Shown: positions 23,901 through 34,336 of the stretch, in pieces
Position numbering within the stretch: the stretch's first letter is position 1
Layout: every line of letters begins with the position of its first letter
Source: Phoronis australis
Taxonomy: Eukaryota > Phoronida > Phoronidae
Assembly (NCBI GenBank): GCA_002633005.1
Contig: NMRA01000615.1
Span: 191,419 to 240,519 of the forward strand
Length of the DNA stretch: 49,101 nucleotides
Direction of reading: 5' to 3'
The notes under the pieces: generated by a model
What the model saw: only the letters and a program-made list of their open reading frames with translations
Told to the model about the DNA's origin: nothing
The model's database searches: none
Position numbers and translations under genes: made by a program

Positions 23901-26900
23901 TTCCAGCGCGCAGCTCGGGCCTGTCCGTACAAAAAAAAAATTGGCTCTCGCGCAGGCTATTCCTCCTCCCAGACTAGTTCTCGCGTCTCTTGGATATTAT
24001 TCTTTGCTCGCGCATGGACCACTGTGCTCTCACACATCCTTCACTGCCTGCGAAAGCTACATGTATGCTATACCAACCTTTGCTTTCTCTCGGGACACTA
24101 AGCATAAGCTGGGCCTCTATATGCACAGCAACAGTGAAAAGTCTCTACTGATTAACACAATCCCGCCAATTTTTGAAGGGTCTCACAACTACTGTCTTTA
24201 AAGGAGAATTCCACCCGATTTAATTAGTCTTTTTTGCCGTCTTAATCGGTCTATATCCACATCGCCTTGCATACGGTCGACCTTACCTTGCCAAGAGATG
24301 TCGCGTTAACCTGTGAGGGCGGTGAGAAACGACGCTAGCGACGTTAGTGGTTCATATGCAGAGTGAATGCCGCTATGTTGCGGTGCATCGTTCCCGCTTG
24401 TCCGAACTAAGCAGCTGCGAGGAAAGCGGGTATATCGTTTTTTTTACTTCCTCGAGAGTCCGAAATGCTTAGGAAGTGGCTCATGGTAGTGAAGAATGAA
24501 ATGTACGCTGTAAATAGCAAGTATGAGGCCTTGAAAAATCTCCGTGTCTGTGGGCTGCAGATGTCGACAGTGCCTGACGAATGTCGGCTTACCAAATAAC
24601 TCCATACGTTCCGTTATCTGAGGTTATTCACGGCTCCTCTCTAGTATTTCTTCATCACTGTATTTCTGTTCGAATTGATAGCCTGTAAAACTTAACGATC
24701 CACCAGCGAAGTCGGGACTGATGAGCTCTAGCTCGTCCTAAGTCGGGATTGCGAGTTGCCGTGCTGGCGTTTATTACTGAGCGTTCTGTTTCAAAATGAA
24801 TTATTCTCACCCTAACCAATACTCGTATAAAACTGAAACAAAGTCTGTCTCATTAGATGCAATTTGTAATGCCTTTGGAGTATTCGTGAGTGCAAATGAT
24901 TTGAGAAGTCAGCAATGAATAAACCACTGCGCTACCAGCTTTAGGTGCAATGACTCGGACGGGACACGAGGCCGTGTGAGGTCATGCTAATTTAGTGTTT
25001 GCTGGCAGAAACTGTTGTGAAACAACTCGATTTCCATACCGTGTCCAGGTTTTAGGGGAATCTTTATTTACATTTACAATACTCAAATAGTGATTGTCAA
25101 TGTACAACTTCTGCTCTGACTGTTCTGTGGCCAAAGAGGAACCTGAATTCGCGGCCCCCGACGAGTGAGTAGATTTGCAGTTTCGTGGCTAATTCACCAA
25201 CATAATCACGTGCACATTTCTTCATTGGTTCACTAGTATAGTATTTTCTTGACTGGAAGTTTAGTTTCCACTGAACATTGGCTGGTTTATGTTCGTGATG
25301 TCTGATCAGTTTCCGAGCCACTGGCCGGGATAACGAGTCAGTCCGGCCGGCCGCGACGGGCCTGATCGGGCTCCGAGCCACTGGGCAGGATAACAAGCGT
25401 TTTGTGTTTAGAACTGAAAAAATCACAAGTCTAAACAACACAGATCCAGGTTCTCCTGTCTGTATCTCACGGAAAATACTTCGAAATTATCTCCGAACAG
25501 ACCCCAAACTCCTGCTATGGACCTTATTGGCCTACCGAACTTTGTAGGCAACGGTGTGTCCAAATACTAATAAATCCGGAAGAGCGAAATAAAACAACAC
25601 GTTTTTATAAGAACTCGGTGTATTTTTGATGATTTATTGGTGTTAAACGATGAATTCATGCGATAAACTGACACCAGTATCCCGTGTTGTGAACTGCTGA
25701 ACAGGCTGCGAAAAACAAATCAAATGATAATGAATTGATGTTAAGTGCACACGTACTGTGAAAGTGCCTTTGAACTTACTTTGTACTCAGCAATATCTGT
25801 TGGTAGCCTTCTATGCCGTTAGCTTAAGTATTGGTAAAGTATCGATTTGCAACGAAATTATATGATCTGAGTAGCCTAATATTCACCGTATTTAGAGAGA
25901 AAAATACAATTTATATTTGATTACCGTATCCGAATAATTTATTGAAAAGTGAAGCAGCGATCGAGAGTGGTTAACATAAAAAAGTTCATCAGTTCGACCA
26001 AGGAGCTTGTCCGGCCGTGAGCGGGCAAAGTGTTATCGCACACAATAGTGCAGGCCCTTGACCCGAAAACGTTTACACCTCGGATTAAAGCACCAAATTT
26101 GGCACACTAGTACCTTTTGACACGCTGAATCTCATGGGGGTCGGTTACAAGGATGAGTAGGAGGGAGGTGGTCCGTCAAGGGGCAACAGAATTTGGTGAG
26201 AAGACGCCAAAGCGATGATCCAGGAGGTGGGAATACGCGTCAGCGAGAGGGGAATATGCGTGCACGAGAGAATTGTGTGAGCGGGCTGGCCCGAATCGTG
26301 CGCGGGCAGGGACGTCTGGTGCTCAATTTTCTGCGCCTTTGTCAGACACGAGGTACTTCTTTCACAAGTATGCCACAGTGTATGTGATACAGGGGTGATC
26401 AGTTGGAAGACCTGCAAAGATGCGTCAGTCTAGTATATTGTCACTATGGAAACCAATTACAAAACATGTTTAACAATTAAAAGTATTTTCATGAAATAAT
26501 TCTGTGTGCAGTTCTGGAGCTCCTTCCAAGAAAACTGACGTAGCTAAGACAAATTTTAAATTTCAGCCAATTTTAACTAAACATACAACTTCAATTTGTC
26601 TTTATTCCTTCCAAGAAATTGGTCTTAACTTTGACTTCAATAAGTTTTGGCTTAATTTTTGTCTTAAGTTAGACTAACTAATCGGATGTAGAGGTTTCAA
26701 AGTTTGAAAGTTGAGATAAATCTGAGACTTACATGCAGGCCGAAGTTAAAAATGAAGTTAAAGTCAGTTTCTTGGAACCGACACCTGACTAATACAAGAT
26801 TGTCAACGTTATTTCCAGTTCCTAAAGATTTGGACGTTAAGACAAAGGCTGTGCTCATGGGGCTTGTCTTTCTCATTGTAAGTAAAGTGTGGCTTATTTT

Positions 26901-27401
26901 TTTTCGCTTACGATGCCACAAACCAAGTGAAAAGGTGGCGTATGATTTCACCATTTAGTAGACTTAGGTAACAGTGTCCTTACTTCAAATTTCTACTGTT
27001 GAAAATGTGACTCGATGTATCATTGTGCACAACATTGAGTTTGTAGCGCTCAAGAAAGTGACAGCATAACCACTATACTCACAATAACAGGTAGGCCTAC
27101 TTCAACTCCGTAGCTAACCACAGCGTGTTTTGACGCAGTAGGGGAAGCCCAATGGTGGGAATGTGTCACACGACATACATGTATCAGCAGCACTGCGTAT
27201 TGGGAGGCGATCCATGAATGTTCTAAATGTGTGCAGGGTGGCTTTGTGAGTTCTCTAATTTTGCCGCGAAAAGCTCGTGGAGGTATACGATATAAAGTTC
27301 TCAATCCTTCTTTGAACGTAATACGATATGCTGGCTGTATTTTCCAGGACTACATGTTTTTTCAAGTTCCTAAAACAAGAAACCAAAATCGGAGGAGGTG
27401 A
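14917..27401 (+). CDS. Phospholipid scramblase, PLSCR family (12 coding exons, 375 aa)
   Basis: Exons are 14917-14992, 15636-15707, 16260-16403, 16970-17041, 19063-19191, 20048-20125, 20655-20731, 21417-21559, 22338-22458, 23760-23862, 26819-26877 and 27348-27401 (TGA at 27399-27401). All junctions are GT/AG, phases agree and the total is 1128 nt. Residues 1-121 form a Pro/Gln/Gly/Ala-rich tail with PPAY and repeated PQGYG. The scramblase core opens at about 139 with NCPPGLENL and continues through NKYEIKNPQ. A ten-cysteine cluster at 228-244 (CACSPLCCQCCACCECC) is the expected palmitoylation site, followed by IESPPGQVVGYV. The calcium-binding segment is about 331-344, and one membrane helix at 349-363 (AVLMGLVFLIDYMFF) precedes a basic tail. 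The family moves phospholipids between leaflets in response to calcium, or acts as a lipidated signalling protein. Exon 7 is easy to miss because it is only 77 bases. The family call is firm; orthology to a particular PLSCR paralogue cannot be told from here. Confidence 0.95.
15277..15300. repeat. (AAAT)n microsatellite
   Basis: About six consecutive AAAT units lie in scramblase intron 1, following a T- and A-rich stretch from about 15060. This could be the A-rich tail of an old retroposed sequence, but no body was recognised. Confidence 0.7.
16257..16262 (+). promoter_or_regulatory. Tandem NAGNAG splice acceptor of scramblase exon 3
   Basis: The intron ends CAGCAG. Using the first AG starts the exon at 16260 and gives two alanines; using the second starts it at 16263 and gives one. 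The preceding exon ends in phase 1 with G, and both choices stay in frame (G|CA GCG or G|CG). NAGNAG acceptors often produce both isoforms. Confidence 0.6.
16744..16883. mobile_element. 140-bp inverted-repeat element, CATGGGCGGCGC family, copy 2
   Basis: This element in scramblase intron 3 has the same arms as 7852-7930 (CATGGGCGGCGCACCA and reverse complement of CATGGGCGGCGCAGCAC). The interior holds two tandem versions of the unit: a G-rich piece, TTTAGC or TATAGC with a C run, then ACTTTTTT and an (A/G)GTGCT piece. Copy 2 is therefore roughly a dimer of copy 1. Confidence 0.7.
17200..18110. repeat. Degenerate tandem repeat array in scramblase intron 4
   Basis: Two landmarks recur in alternation. 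One is a box like CCTAGTGGC(C/G)ATTTT (17327, 17460, 17739, 17980), followed by T-rich sequence and CTGTTTT. The other is a box like (A)AAATTTG/GAAATTT after a CCATAA, TTCATG or TTATT lead (17245, 17380, 17655, 17895). Unit spacing varies from about 130 to 280 bases and the units are strongly diverged. No coding potential was seen. Confidence 0.5.
25299..25396. repeat. Short direct repeat, two units about 62 bases apart
   Basis: TGATCAGTTTCCGAGCCACT and TGATCGGGCTCCGAGCCACT each continue as GG(C/G)C(G/A)GGATAAC(G/A)AG. The two units of about 35 bases are separated by a GC-rich GGCCGGCCGCGACGGG linker. This lies in scramblase intron 10 and is not coding. Confidence 0.6.
26524..26777. mobile_element. 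About 254-bp inverted-repeat (MITE-like) element just upstream of scramblase exon 11
   Basis: The left end is TTCCAAGAAAACTGAC and the right end is GTCAGTTTCTTGGAA, the reverse complement apart from one extra A. A further internal copy of TTCCAAGAAA lies at about 26609. The interior is rich in diverged (T)CTTAA(C/G)TT motifs. The right end is 41 bases before exon 11, which begins at 26819, and the likely branch-site sequence CTGACTAAT lies immediately outside it. Confidence 0.65.
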
Positions 27402-27953
27402 AAAGAAAAAAGTCGTCATTCGGTCGCCTCTCGTCTCCACCTACTCCTATGGAGTTGCCTCGGACATCGGGCATCAACATTTAATAGTGATGAGAGAAAG
27501 AAGTACAGAATGATTTCAAGCAAGCTTTGTTATTGGAAATCAAGAAACTTCACCCGATATGTTATCTTATCTCAGGTTAACGTTTATGCTGTAAAGAAGA
27601 ATTGACCTGTGACGGTGGCTGGTTACGGCCTTTGATTTTTCAAACTCTGTATTGGGTGTATCTATACAAGTCTAGCGATGGGGCCGTTTCTGTTGTGTAA
27701 CATGTTATTTTCGTCACTAGTCAGTAGCTCCCTCTATAAGCGCAGTGACACTGATTTCAACAGTCCTCCGCCAGATGGAAGCTAGTCAACATAGCCGGAT
27801 TTTTGGGAAGAGTGCCAGTGGCCAGTTGCATGAAACAAGCCCAAGTAGGGACTCAACAGAGTTACCTAAATCTACTGCGTATTTTTGGAATTCTGAAAAT
27901 ATCGATTGCTTTTTGTTGTATTATTTTCAATTTCATTTCAATTTGTTACAATC

Positions 27954-27959
27954 AATAAA
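27954..27959 (+). terminator. Candidate polyadenylation signal of the scramblase gene
   Basis: An AATAAA hexamer lies 553 bases after the scramblase stop codon and is followed by CTCGGTTTTT. It is the first good signal seen downstream, implying a 3' untranslated region of roughly 0.6 kb. Confidence 0.5.
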
Positions 27960-30311
27960 GCTCGGTTTTTAACACACAAACAATTCCTGGTTCCCTAAGA
28001 GACAAATAGCAGCACATCACAGGTATAGGAGACCACTGATCTTTTTACAGATTTCCCCTTACACGCCTAACAGCAGAGATATATGGGACATTGCTTCCCA
28101 TATCGGACAACACATACCCCTCCCAGGTTGCTCTCACCAACAAGCCAAGTGGTGATGCACACTTTAACAGCAAGTAACTCTATTGTATGGAAGTGGCCCC
28201 CTTTCAGTGAAATCTCCCCTGCAGAGGTTGGTTAGTTTTGACCCAGTTTCTGGGACTTCCCAGTACTCTCATTCACCAGACGTCTTCACTGGTTATCGTA
28301 AAAAGGTCAATATTTGCTGGTGTCTATACATAACACCACTGACAACATTAAAGTGATGTTATGTCTCCAGTCAAAAAATCTTCAAACTTACGGGAATGCT
28401 ACGTTTCATACAAAAATAAATTTTTAAACAATGATTCAACAACATTGTAAATATTAATCACAGATAACAATATGAGTGAAACCATATTAATTATTTGTAC
28501 CACACTACATACTGGAGGTTCTAAGGCTAACCTGTGTCTACATTTAGCACCAAAGCTGAATATCATGTGTACAGATAACTATACCACTGGATACCTTCCA
28601 AGCATACTAGACACAGTAGAACTCTCATAATGACATGATAAAAATGTCTTGAATATTTTCGCAAAAAACATCCACAAGCAGTATAACTTAAAAGTGTTGG
28701 GACAAAATGACATGGAATTCCTGGTCACGAGGACTGGGCGGAAGTCAAATCCAGCAGTCTTCCCTCGTCACTAAGAATGAACGGAAATGAACAGGAAAGA
28801 TAGTAAAGTGGCTAAGCCCTTCTGTAACTAGAATTTAGCCATCCTAATAGTTATTGTCAACCATACTTGCTGTTTACAGAACTTTCTGTCGTAACAATAA
28901 AACGGCATTTTGCCTTGCATGGTAACAGATCTGATCCAAGGCACTTGAGCCCCTTCAGTTAATTTGTGTTTTGGCAAGAGTGGTATTAACCACATAACTT
29001 TCATTACATGATCGCAGGGCAACCAAAGAACCTCCAAGTAGAAATGAATCATTAATAATTATCAGTTATTAATTATGTCAATTTCAAATTTTTACACATG
29101 CACACAAGCGCAATAATCAACCATGATGCTAAAGCTCACTAGAACTATTTTCAAGCTACTCTAAGTACAGTGGCTGATTTAGATGGGGGCCATTCCCCCT
29201 CCAAACAAACTTGTAACTAAACTTGACTACAAAATAATTAGGAATCTAACTTTCTAACAATAAATTAGAAAGAATTTCCTGTGTTTTTAGATTAACTATA
29301 TTTCCAGGTTAAGAACTCCACCTGGATGTATAATAAATCTGAAACATTATCAGTCAAGAACTTGATATTAATGTACATCACTGTTTGCAATTCAGTTCTC
29401 CTAAACATCGCCGATGTCTCTAAATTCCAGCTACAGTTCATAAAACCCGTTGTGGACCCACGGTAAAAAATCCCCAGGCGAACTCTCCAAAACACCCACT
29501 GGGACCAGATTCTTCACTCGAATTATGACTGGGTTGAGAAATCAGCTCCCCGGAACTCGGTTTGGTCACAATTATGTAAGATTTATTTTGGTGCATGTGA
29601 CGAGTTTAAGGGAGAGAGGCTGGGGCTTTTTACTGGGGGTTTGGTATCTGATGGTCCCAGACTGGAGTTTGGAGGATTGTACTAGGAATTTAGAGCCATG
29701 GTTCCAGAACTGTTTCAACACTTCGAAATGCCGTAACTTTTATGCACAACAAATCATATATATGTTTGCCAAAGTTAAGCCACATTTATTTAGTTTTAAA
29801 AATAAACTGGACAACATTGAAATTAGATAGTTTCGATGCACAAAACCCTGACTTATTATCCAGGACAAAACCTGTTTCAATTCTAGCTAAATCTTGAAAA
29901 ACTTGGCTCCAAACACTAAGCAACAACTGGCTTCGCATGTCTAATGACAAACAGTTAACAGCTACTGTATGCGCGATAATATAACACTAAACCCTGACTT
30001 AACTTCAAAAAATGCTATTTTATTGCGACAAAAGTAAGAACTGACAAAAATGGCAAGGTCGTCCGAGTTCAGTGGCGGATTTAAGGGGGAGGGGGGCCAC
30101 GCATCCCCCCCTTAAAATTTTCTCATACTCCATTTGGCAGACGAGCAAAATTCTAGCTAATACTCTGCCCTGGCCACCCCTATCTCAAAATCCTGGATCT
30201 GCCCCTGGAGTTTGGCAGTGTCTGACAGAGTATTCAAGTATGTCTAATTAGCTTTGAAAACTACCCACAGCAACATAAAGCAAGCACACTATCGAAGACA
30301 TATGCATATAA
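27960..30311. other. Convergent intergenic region between the scramblase and CISD3-like genes
   Basis: No coding exon was recognised. The right-hand portion is the 3' untranslated region of the minus-strand CISD3-like gene. A reverse-strand AATAAA near 30018-30024 is one possible polyadenylation signal. The region contains a GGCGGATC-family element (30070-30207) and a fragment with a similar left end (CAGTGGCTGATTTAGATGGG) near 29169. The open frame at 29450-29830 has no family resemblance. Confidence 0.45.
30070..30207. mobile_element. GGCGGATC-family transposon-like element, copy B, with 5-bp target duplication
   Basis: The element runs from CAGTGGCGGATTTAAGG to the reverse complement of CAGGGGCAGATCCAGG. 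GAGTT lies on each side (30065-30069 and 30208-30212), a clear 5-bp duplication. Its interior matches copy A at 1281-1437 in the opposite orientation. It sits 104 bases beyond the CISD3-like stop codon and so probably lies in that gene's 3' untranslated region. Confidence 0.75.
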
Positions 30312-33300
30312 CTAGAAGTCCGGCACAAAGCCGCACCCAAGGCACAGTTTGGCCACATCTCCATGTTCCGTCTTCTTCGGACAATTCTCCTGCCTCTCTT
30401 TGATCTCACACGGGACATCTACATGGGAACCATCACAGAAGGGCGGAGTTTTTGTGTACTTGCACCCGCACAGGTAGTACTTGGACTGAACTTTGTCAGG
30501 CGCAATCTCGAACTTGTGTGATCGGAACGGAGTGCCTTTGTGGGACTCTGAAAGTTACGTAAATCAATGTCATGAAAAAGAAAAACAAGAGCATGACAAG
30601 CACTGGTTAGTAGTACAATATCGCAAAACAGTGAATTACGTAGGTCGAATCAAGATATTGTGGAATTTGCACACCCAGTTCTCACGAACATCAATGTTCA
30701 GTAAAACATTTTCATTTTCCAAAGGATTGCTACAGTGTACATGATTGTAAATGCTCAAAGCTTTATCAAACGTTACTTGATGACAGTCGTGCACAAAATG
30801 CACGGTAAAACGACATAGTTAACACTAATCTTTCTATAAATCTGATGAGCAAGTTTTGTTAAAACCAAATGTAACTTCTTCTAGCCTCAAGAACCTAGCG
30901 AGATCAAGATCCGTGTCCTCCACATCAACAACTAATCATTTAAAAACTGATTTTTTTATTAAAATTTTTGGTTCTGACAACTACGCAATGAGAAACGGTC
31001 CTTTTTTAGCACAGTTTATGACATTTTGGACCCAACCAAAAAAAATCAAATACCAAAATTAAGACTAACAGTATAATAATCCAGTCAGTTTTTACTTAGC
31101 CCTTTAAATTAGGGCCTGTATGTGACTAGACCCACGAGTAAGAGTTTGACACAGTTATTGTTATGATCACAAACTTTGACCTTGGGGAAACCCTATAGTG
31201 TGGCCAGTGTTGAAAGAATGAGTACACATGGCACTATTGACGTCCTTTTTGTATTTAGCTAGCCTATGATGCAAAGCTCGAGTGGTCAAGCCAAGGTAAA
31301 ACTCATGGTAATCCTTACAGTTCACCTGATAAACCGCATTATTTTACTACTTTATACAGTGGAATGTTCGAACATATGAGCTGAAGTGGTGGAAGATAGC
31401 TGTTCGTTGCCAGATCCCATGTCATGCCCTGTGATGTGAAGTGACCATCCTGTTATGGTTTTTCGATTTGTTTTGGCTATTATACCCGAGGATGATATTT
31501 GCCAAATAATGAAACATCCTTATAAACATTACCACACCACCAGAAATCGCTTCGCATTACATCCAGGTTCTCATTCACTCCATTGCATACGTTTACCACT
31601 AAAGCCCCATTTACATGATGGTGTGTATATTTACACCTGAGTGAATATTTCCTTACGTAAAACATGATTTGTCCTGATAAAATTATAAGTATTCCCATTC
31701 TGCCTCTTAGAGTATGTGCACATCCAGTGAAACCGTGGCATACAAAAGTCGTCGGTGAAAATCTCACGCTGCAGTAGCAGTTAAGACAGCGCTTAGACGA
31801 GCAGTAAATACCTTTATGCAATTTCCGATTCTCTGTCAGTAAAGCCAGGATTCGAAACCGAGTTTCCCAAGCGGACTTCGGAGCTCAAACCACTGAGCCA
31901 CATTGCCTACTGTCTCATCGAAACCTAGTTCATGCTACGAGTCATTCAGTTAATAACAGAAGACTATCATGTGTCACAAGTGTAGAGTTCTCAAGGGGCA
32001 GACTGACATCTTTGTTGAAAAAGTGAGAGAGTTACCCAAGTACATGGAATATGCCATAATGTGTTGCTTTTAAGGTAATGTGGGGCTGCTTCAGCATTAG
32101 TGAAATGCAAGAATTACAATCTCTGGACTGGCATTCTATGGTGGTATAATTTTCATGGTTAGTTGACCTCAAAAAGGATTTTTAAGATTGAAAAGGCGAG
32201 CATCACTATCCAGAGCGATTCCTAGCTACACAGTTGTCCCATACAACTACCACCTGGTTGGTTATTTGGTGAATATCCTTGCACCGGCTAGATTCATTAT
32301 TCAACTTTACAAATGATTCAATGGCGGAAAATGAGAAATCAGAGTACTAACTTAAAGAAAGATAATGGTCCTGGTATGACAGTAATAAACCTCATCGGTA
32401 ATGAATTTACCTTACACTGAATTTAGCAACTATTTCTTTTTTATTATGATAACACTTCTTATCACTTTAGAAAGAACATCCGTAAAGCAAATGTAATTAG
32501 GTGCATGGACTTGGTTTTCTGCTATTGACAAGCTGCTCAAGCCAACTTTTAGAGAGAAATGAATATTTGTGAATTCTATGTTAAGAATGACCTATTTGAG
32601 GCATAATTTTTTGGTTACTTTGGACAGCTTCAGGAGACTCAACAAGGTTGTTACGCAATCAGAGGTTCATGAGTGAACCCTGAGTGAGACACCACTCAGA
32701 ATCTAGCATTTGAACCTTCCAGTATAGTGCAAGTCTTCCCAACATTCCTCACCATCGCACCAGGGCTGCTTCTTGCTCAGTCCGCAGGTGCACCACTTGA
32801 GACGTTTTCCTGGCTCCAGATTCTCAACACAATATGGCCCATACTGTAATTAAATAATGCAAACACCTTTAACAAGTTGGGTTACGTTAAATTGTGCACA
32901 AATACATAAACTGGTTCCTTTGAACCATCTGTCATACCCACACACCATGTAAACATGCTCAAAGATGTTCTGCTATTCAAGTGCCTTTTAAAAACAGTTA
33001 ATGTGGTGATTAGCTGTATACTAAGTATACAGCTTTGCACTGATGTGGATAAAATCTGACAGAAAATTAGTGTCATTAAAAACTAAAGTCTTCCTTGAGT
33101 AAACTAAATTATTTAACGGTGCTGGAAAAAATGGCGTTTTACAGTTATTCTGCTGCTAAAGTTGTGGAGTGATCTTAAGCGTTGGCTTTCGGTGCCATGA
33201 AATATTTCGTCACCTATTGGCCAGTTTCTTTTTTTACCGATTCCTCAATCAACTGTTCTTCTTTCACAAGGCCGCATACATGTCACAACAAATTATTGGA

Positions 33301-34116
33301 ACTGGTTTCACTTCATTATAAGTTCTTAGAATTTTGATACTGAAAAACCGAATTTCAGAATGTATAATTTTGCTGCTGCCAAGCTCTCGTGATCATCCCG
33401 GAGATGTCGCAAATTTTAGGAAATGGCGCGTGTGCGTCACACGACCGTACTGTTTTCAAAACGACGTCATACTTTTTTATTGTAAGAAAAGGCAGAGAGT
33501 TACACAAGAAAATGACGTTTATTGCATTGTTTTCTCACTTAAACGGCTGTAACGGGCAAGGTGAGTGTTGATTGATTCCCAGATTTTGCATTCACCTGTC
33601 CGGTCTTTAGCTTTACATGTTGATACAAGTTTCACGGCGAGGTGACGAGCAGAACTACCCTGGCTGTGTGCAATTTCTGGGTCTACGGAAGAAATACACA
33701 TACAGCAGTGCCAATGCAGTGGTACCTAGGCCTAGCTGTATTTTGATGACAGTCTTCATACAGCTAGCTGGCTGGCTATGCATTCATGCGCATTTTTACA
33801 GTTTGTTTATAATTATGATCTAGTTTGCAGTGCAGTAGTTTTTCAATGAACAACCGATCAAATCAAGAGTTGATCAAAACACTGTCGTTGATCAGACATG
33901 AGTGTGTCACGAGTGAACGACCAGTCCCGCAAACTCGGGTCAAAATGTGGAAGTAGACACTACTTGCCAAGTTCATAATACCATTGTAGAATTCATATGA
34001 TAATGTGTGTGCAGTAGTTACTCAAAACATTTCAAGCCAACCTGAGCAACAGAAGGATAGATCTTCTCGTCGCCCGTGTGTTTTGGAACTTTCTTGGCCT
34101 CTTTGGATTCCGCCAT
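30312..34116 (-). CDS. CISD3: CISD3-like protein with two CDGSH iron-sulfur motifs (3 exons, 133 aa)
   Basis: Exons in transcription order are 34116-34042, 32843-32753 and 30547-30312, with phases 0 and 1, closing in frame at TAG 30312-30314. The CDGSH signature (C-x-C-x2-S/T-x3-P-x-C-D-x-S-H) occurs twice. Residues 43-58 read CTCGLSKKQPWCDESH, and residues 82-97 read CGCKYTKTPPFCDGSH. Each 3Cys-1His set binds a [2Fe-2S] cluster; two motifs in one chain are typical of CISD3/MiNT, whereas CISD1 and CISD2 carry one. In the first motif the glycine is replaced by glutamate, whose codon is split by intron 2. Residues 98-133 form a tail with four more cysteines (102, 111, 124, 127). CISD3 in mammals is mitochondrial, but this N terminus (MAESKEAKKVPKHTGDEK) is lysine- and acid-rich and not a clear presequence, so location is uncertain. 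Confidence 0.93.
31844..31912 (-). repeat. tRNA-derived SINE head or tRNA pseudogene
   Basis: On the minus strand TGGCTCAGTGGTTTGAGC matches the RNA polymerase III A box and tRNA D arm, including the GCTC...GAGC pairing. GGTTTCGAATCC about 30 bases further matches a B box. The flanks do not form a matching acceptor stem, so this is more likely a SINE or pseudogene than a working tRNA. It lies in intron 2 of the CISD3-like gene. Confidence 0.5.
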
Positions 34117-34336
34117 GACGCACGACTAACGCGTCCTCTGTTGTGGATAGGTGTAAAATGCTCAAAATATAACTACTTTTTATTTGCAATGAGTGCTTTC
34201 ATATGTAGAAATACAATATTGATAGAAAATGGTGTCAAAAAAGTCACAGGAATGTGTATGCCAGTTTTTATTAATTTTACGCGTTCTCAGTAGCAGACGG
34301 CAGTTGGAGCACGCGCAGTCGTTACCAGGAACAAGT
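34117..34336. promoter_or_regulatory. Putative bidirectional promoter between the CISD3-like gene and UCHL5
   Basis: The two start codons are divergent and 220 bases apart, so both transcription starts and any short leaders must lie here unless upstream exons exist. ACGCGT occurs near each gene (34129 and 34277). GCACGCGCAG at about 34310 resembles an NRF1-type half site, and no TATA box is placed at a convincing distance from either gene. Shared promoters are common for housekeeping pairs. The motif assignments are by eye. Confidence 0.6.

Noticed and set aside
23832-24201. Two plus-strand frames of about 90-116 codons
   Set aside because: They overlap exon 10 in the wrong frame and run past its donor into the intron, with no domain recognised.
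25097-25441. 114-codon minus-strand frame with repeated PVAR motifs
   Set aside because: The amino-acid repetition comes from the 62-base direct DNA repeat. There is no start context, splice partner or homology.
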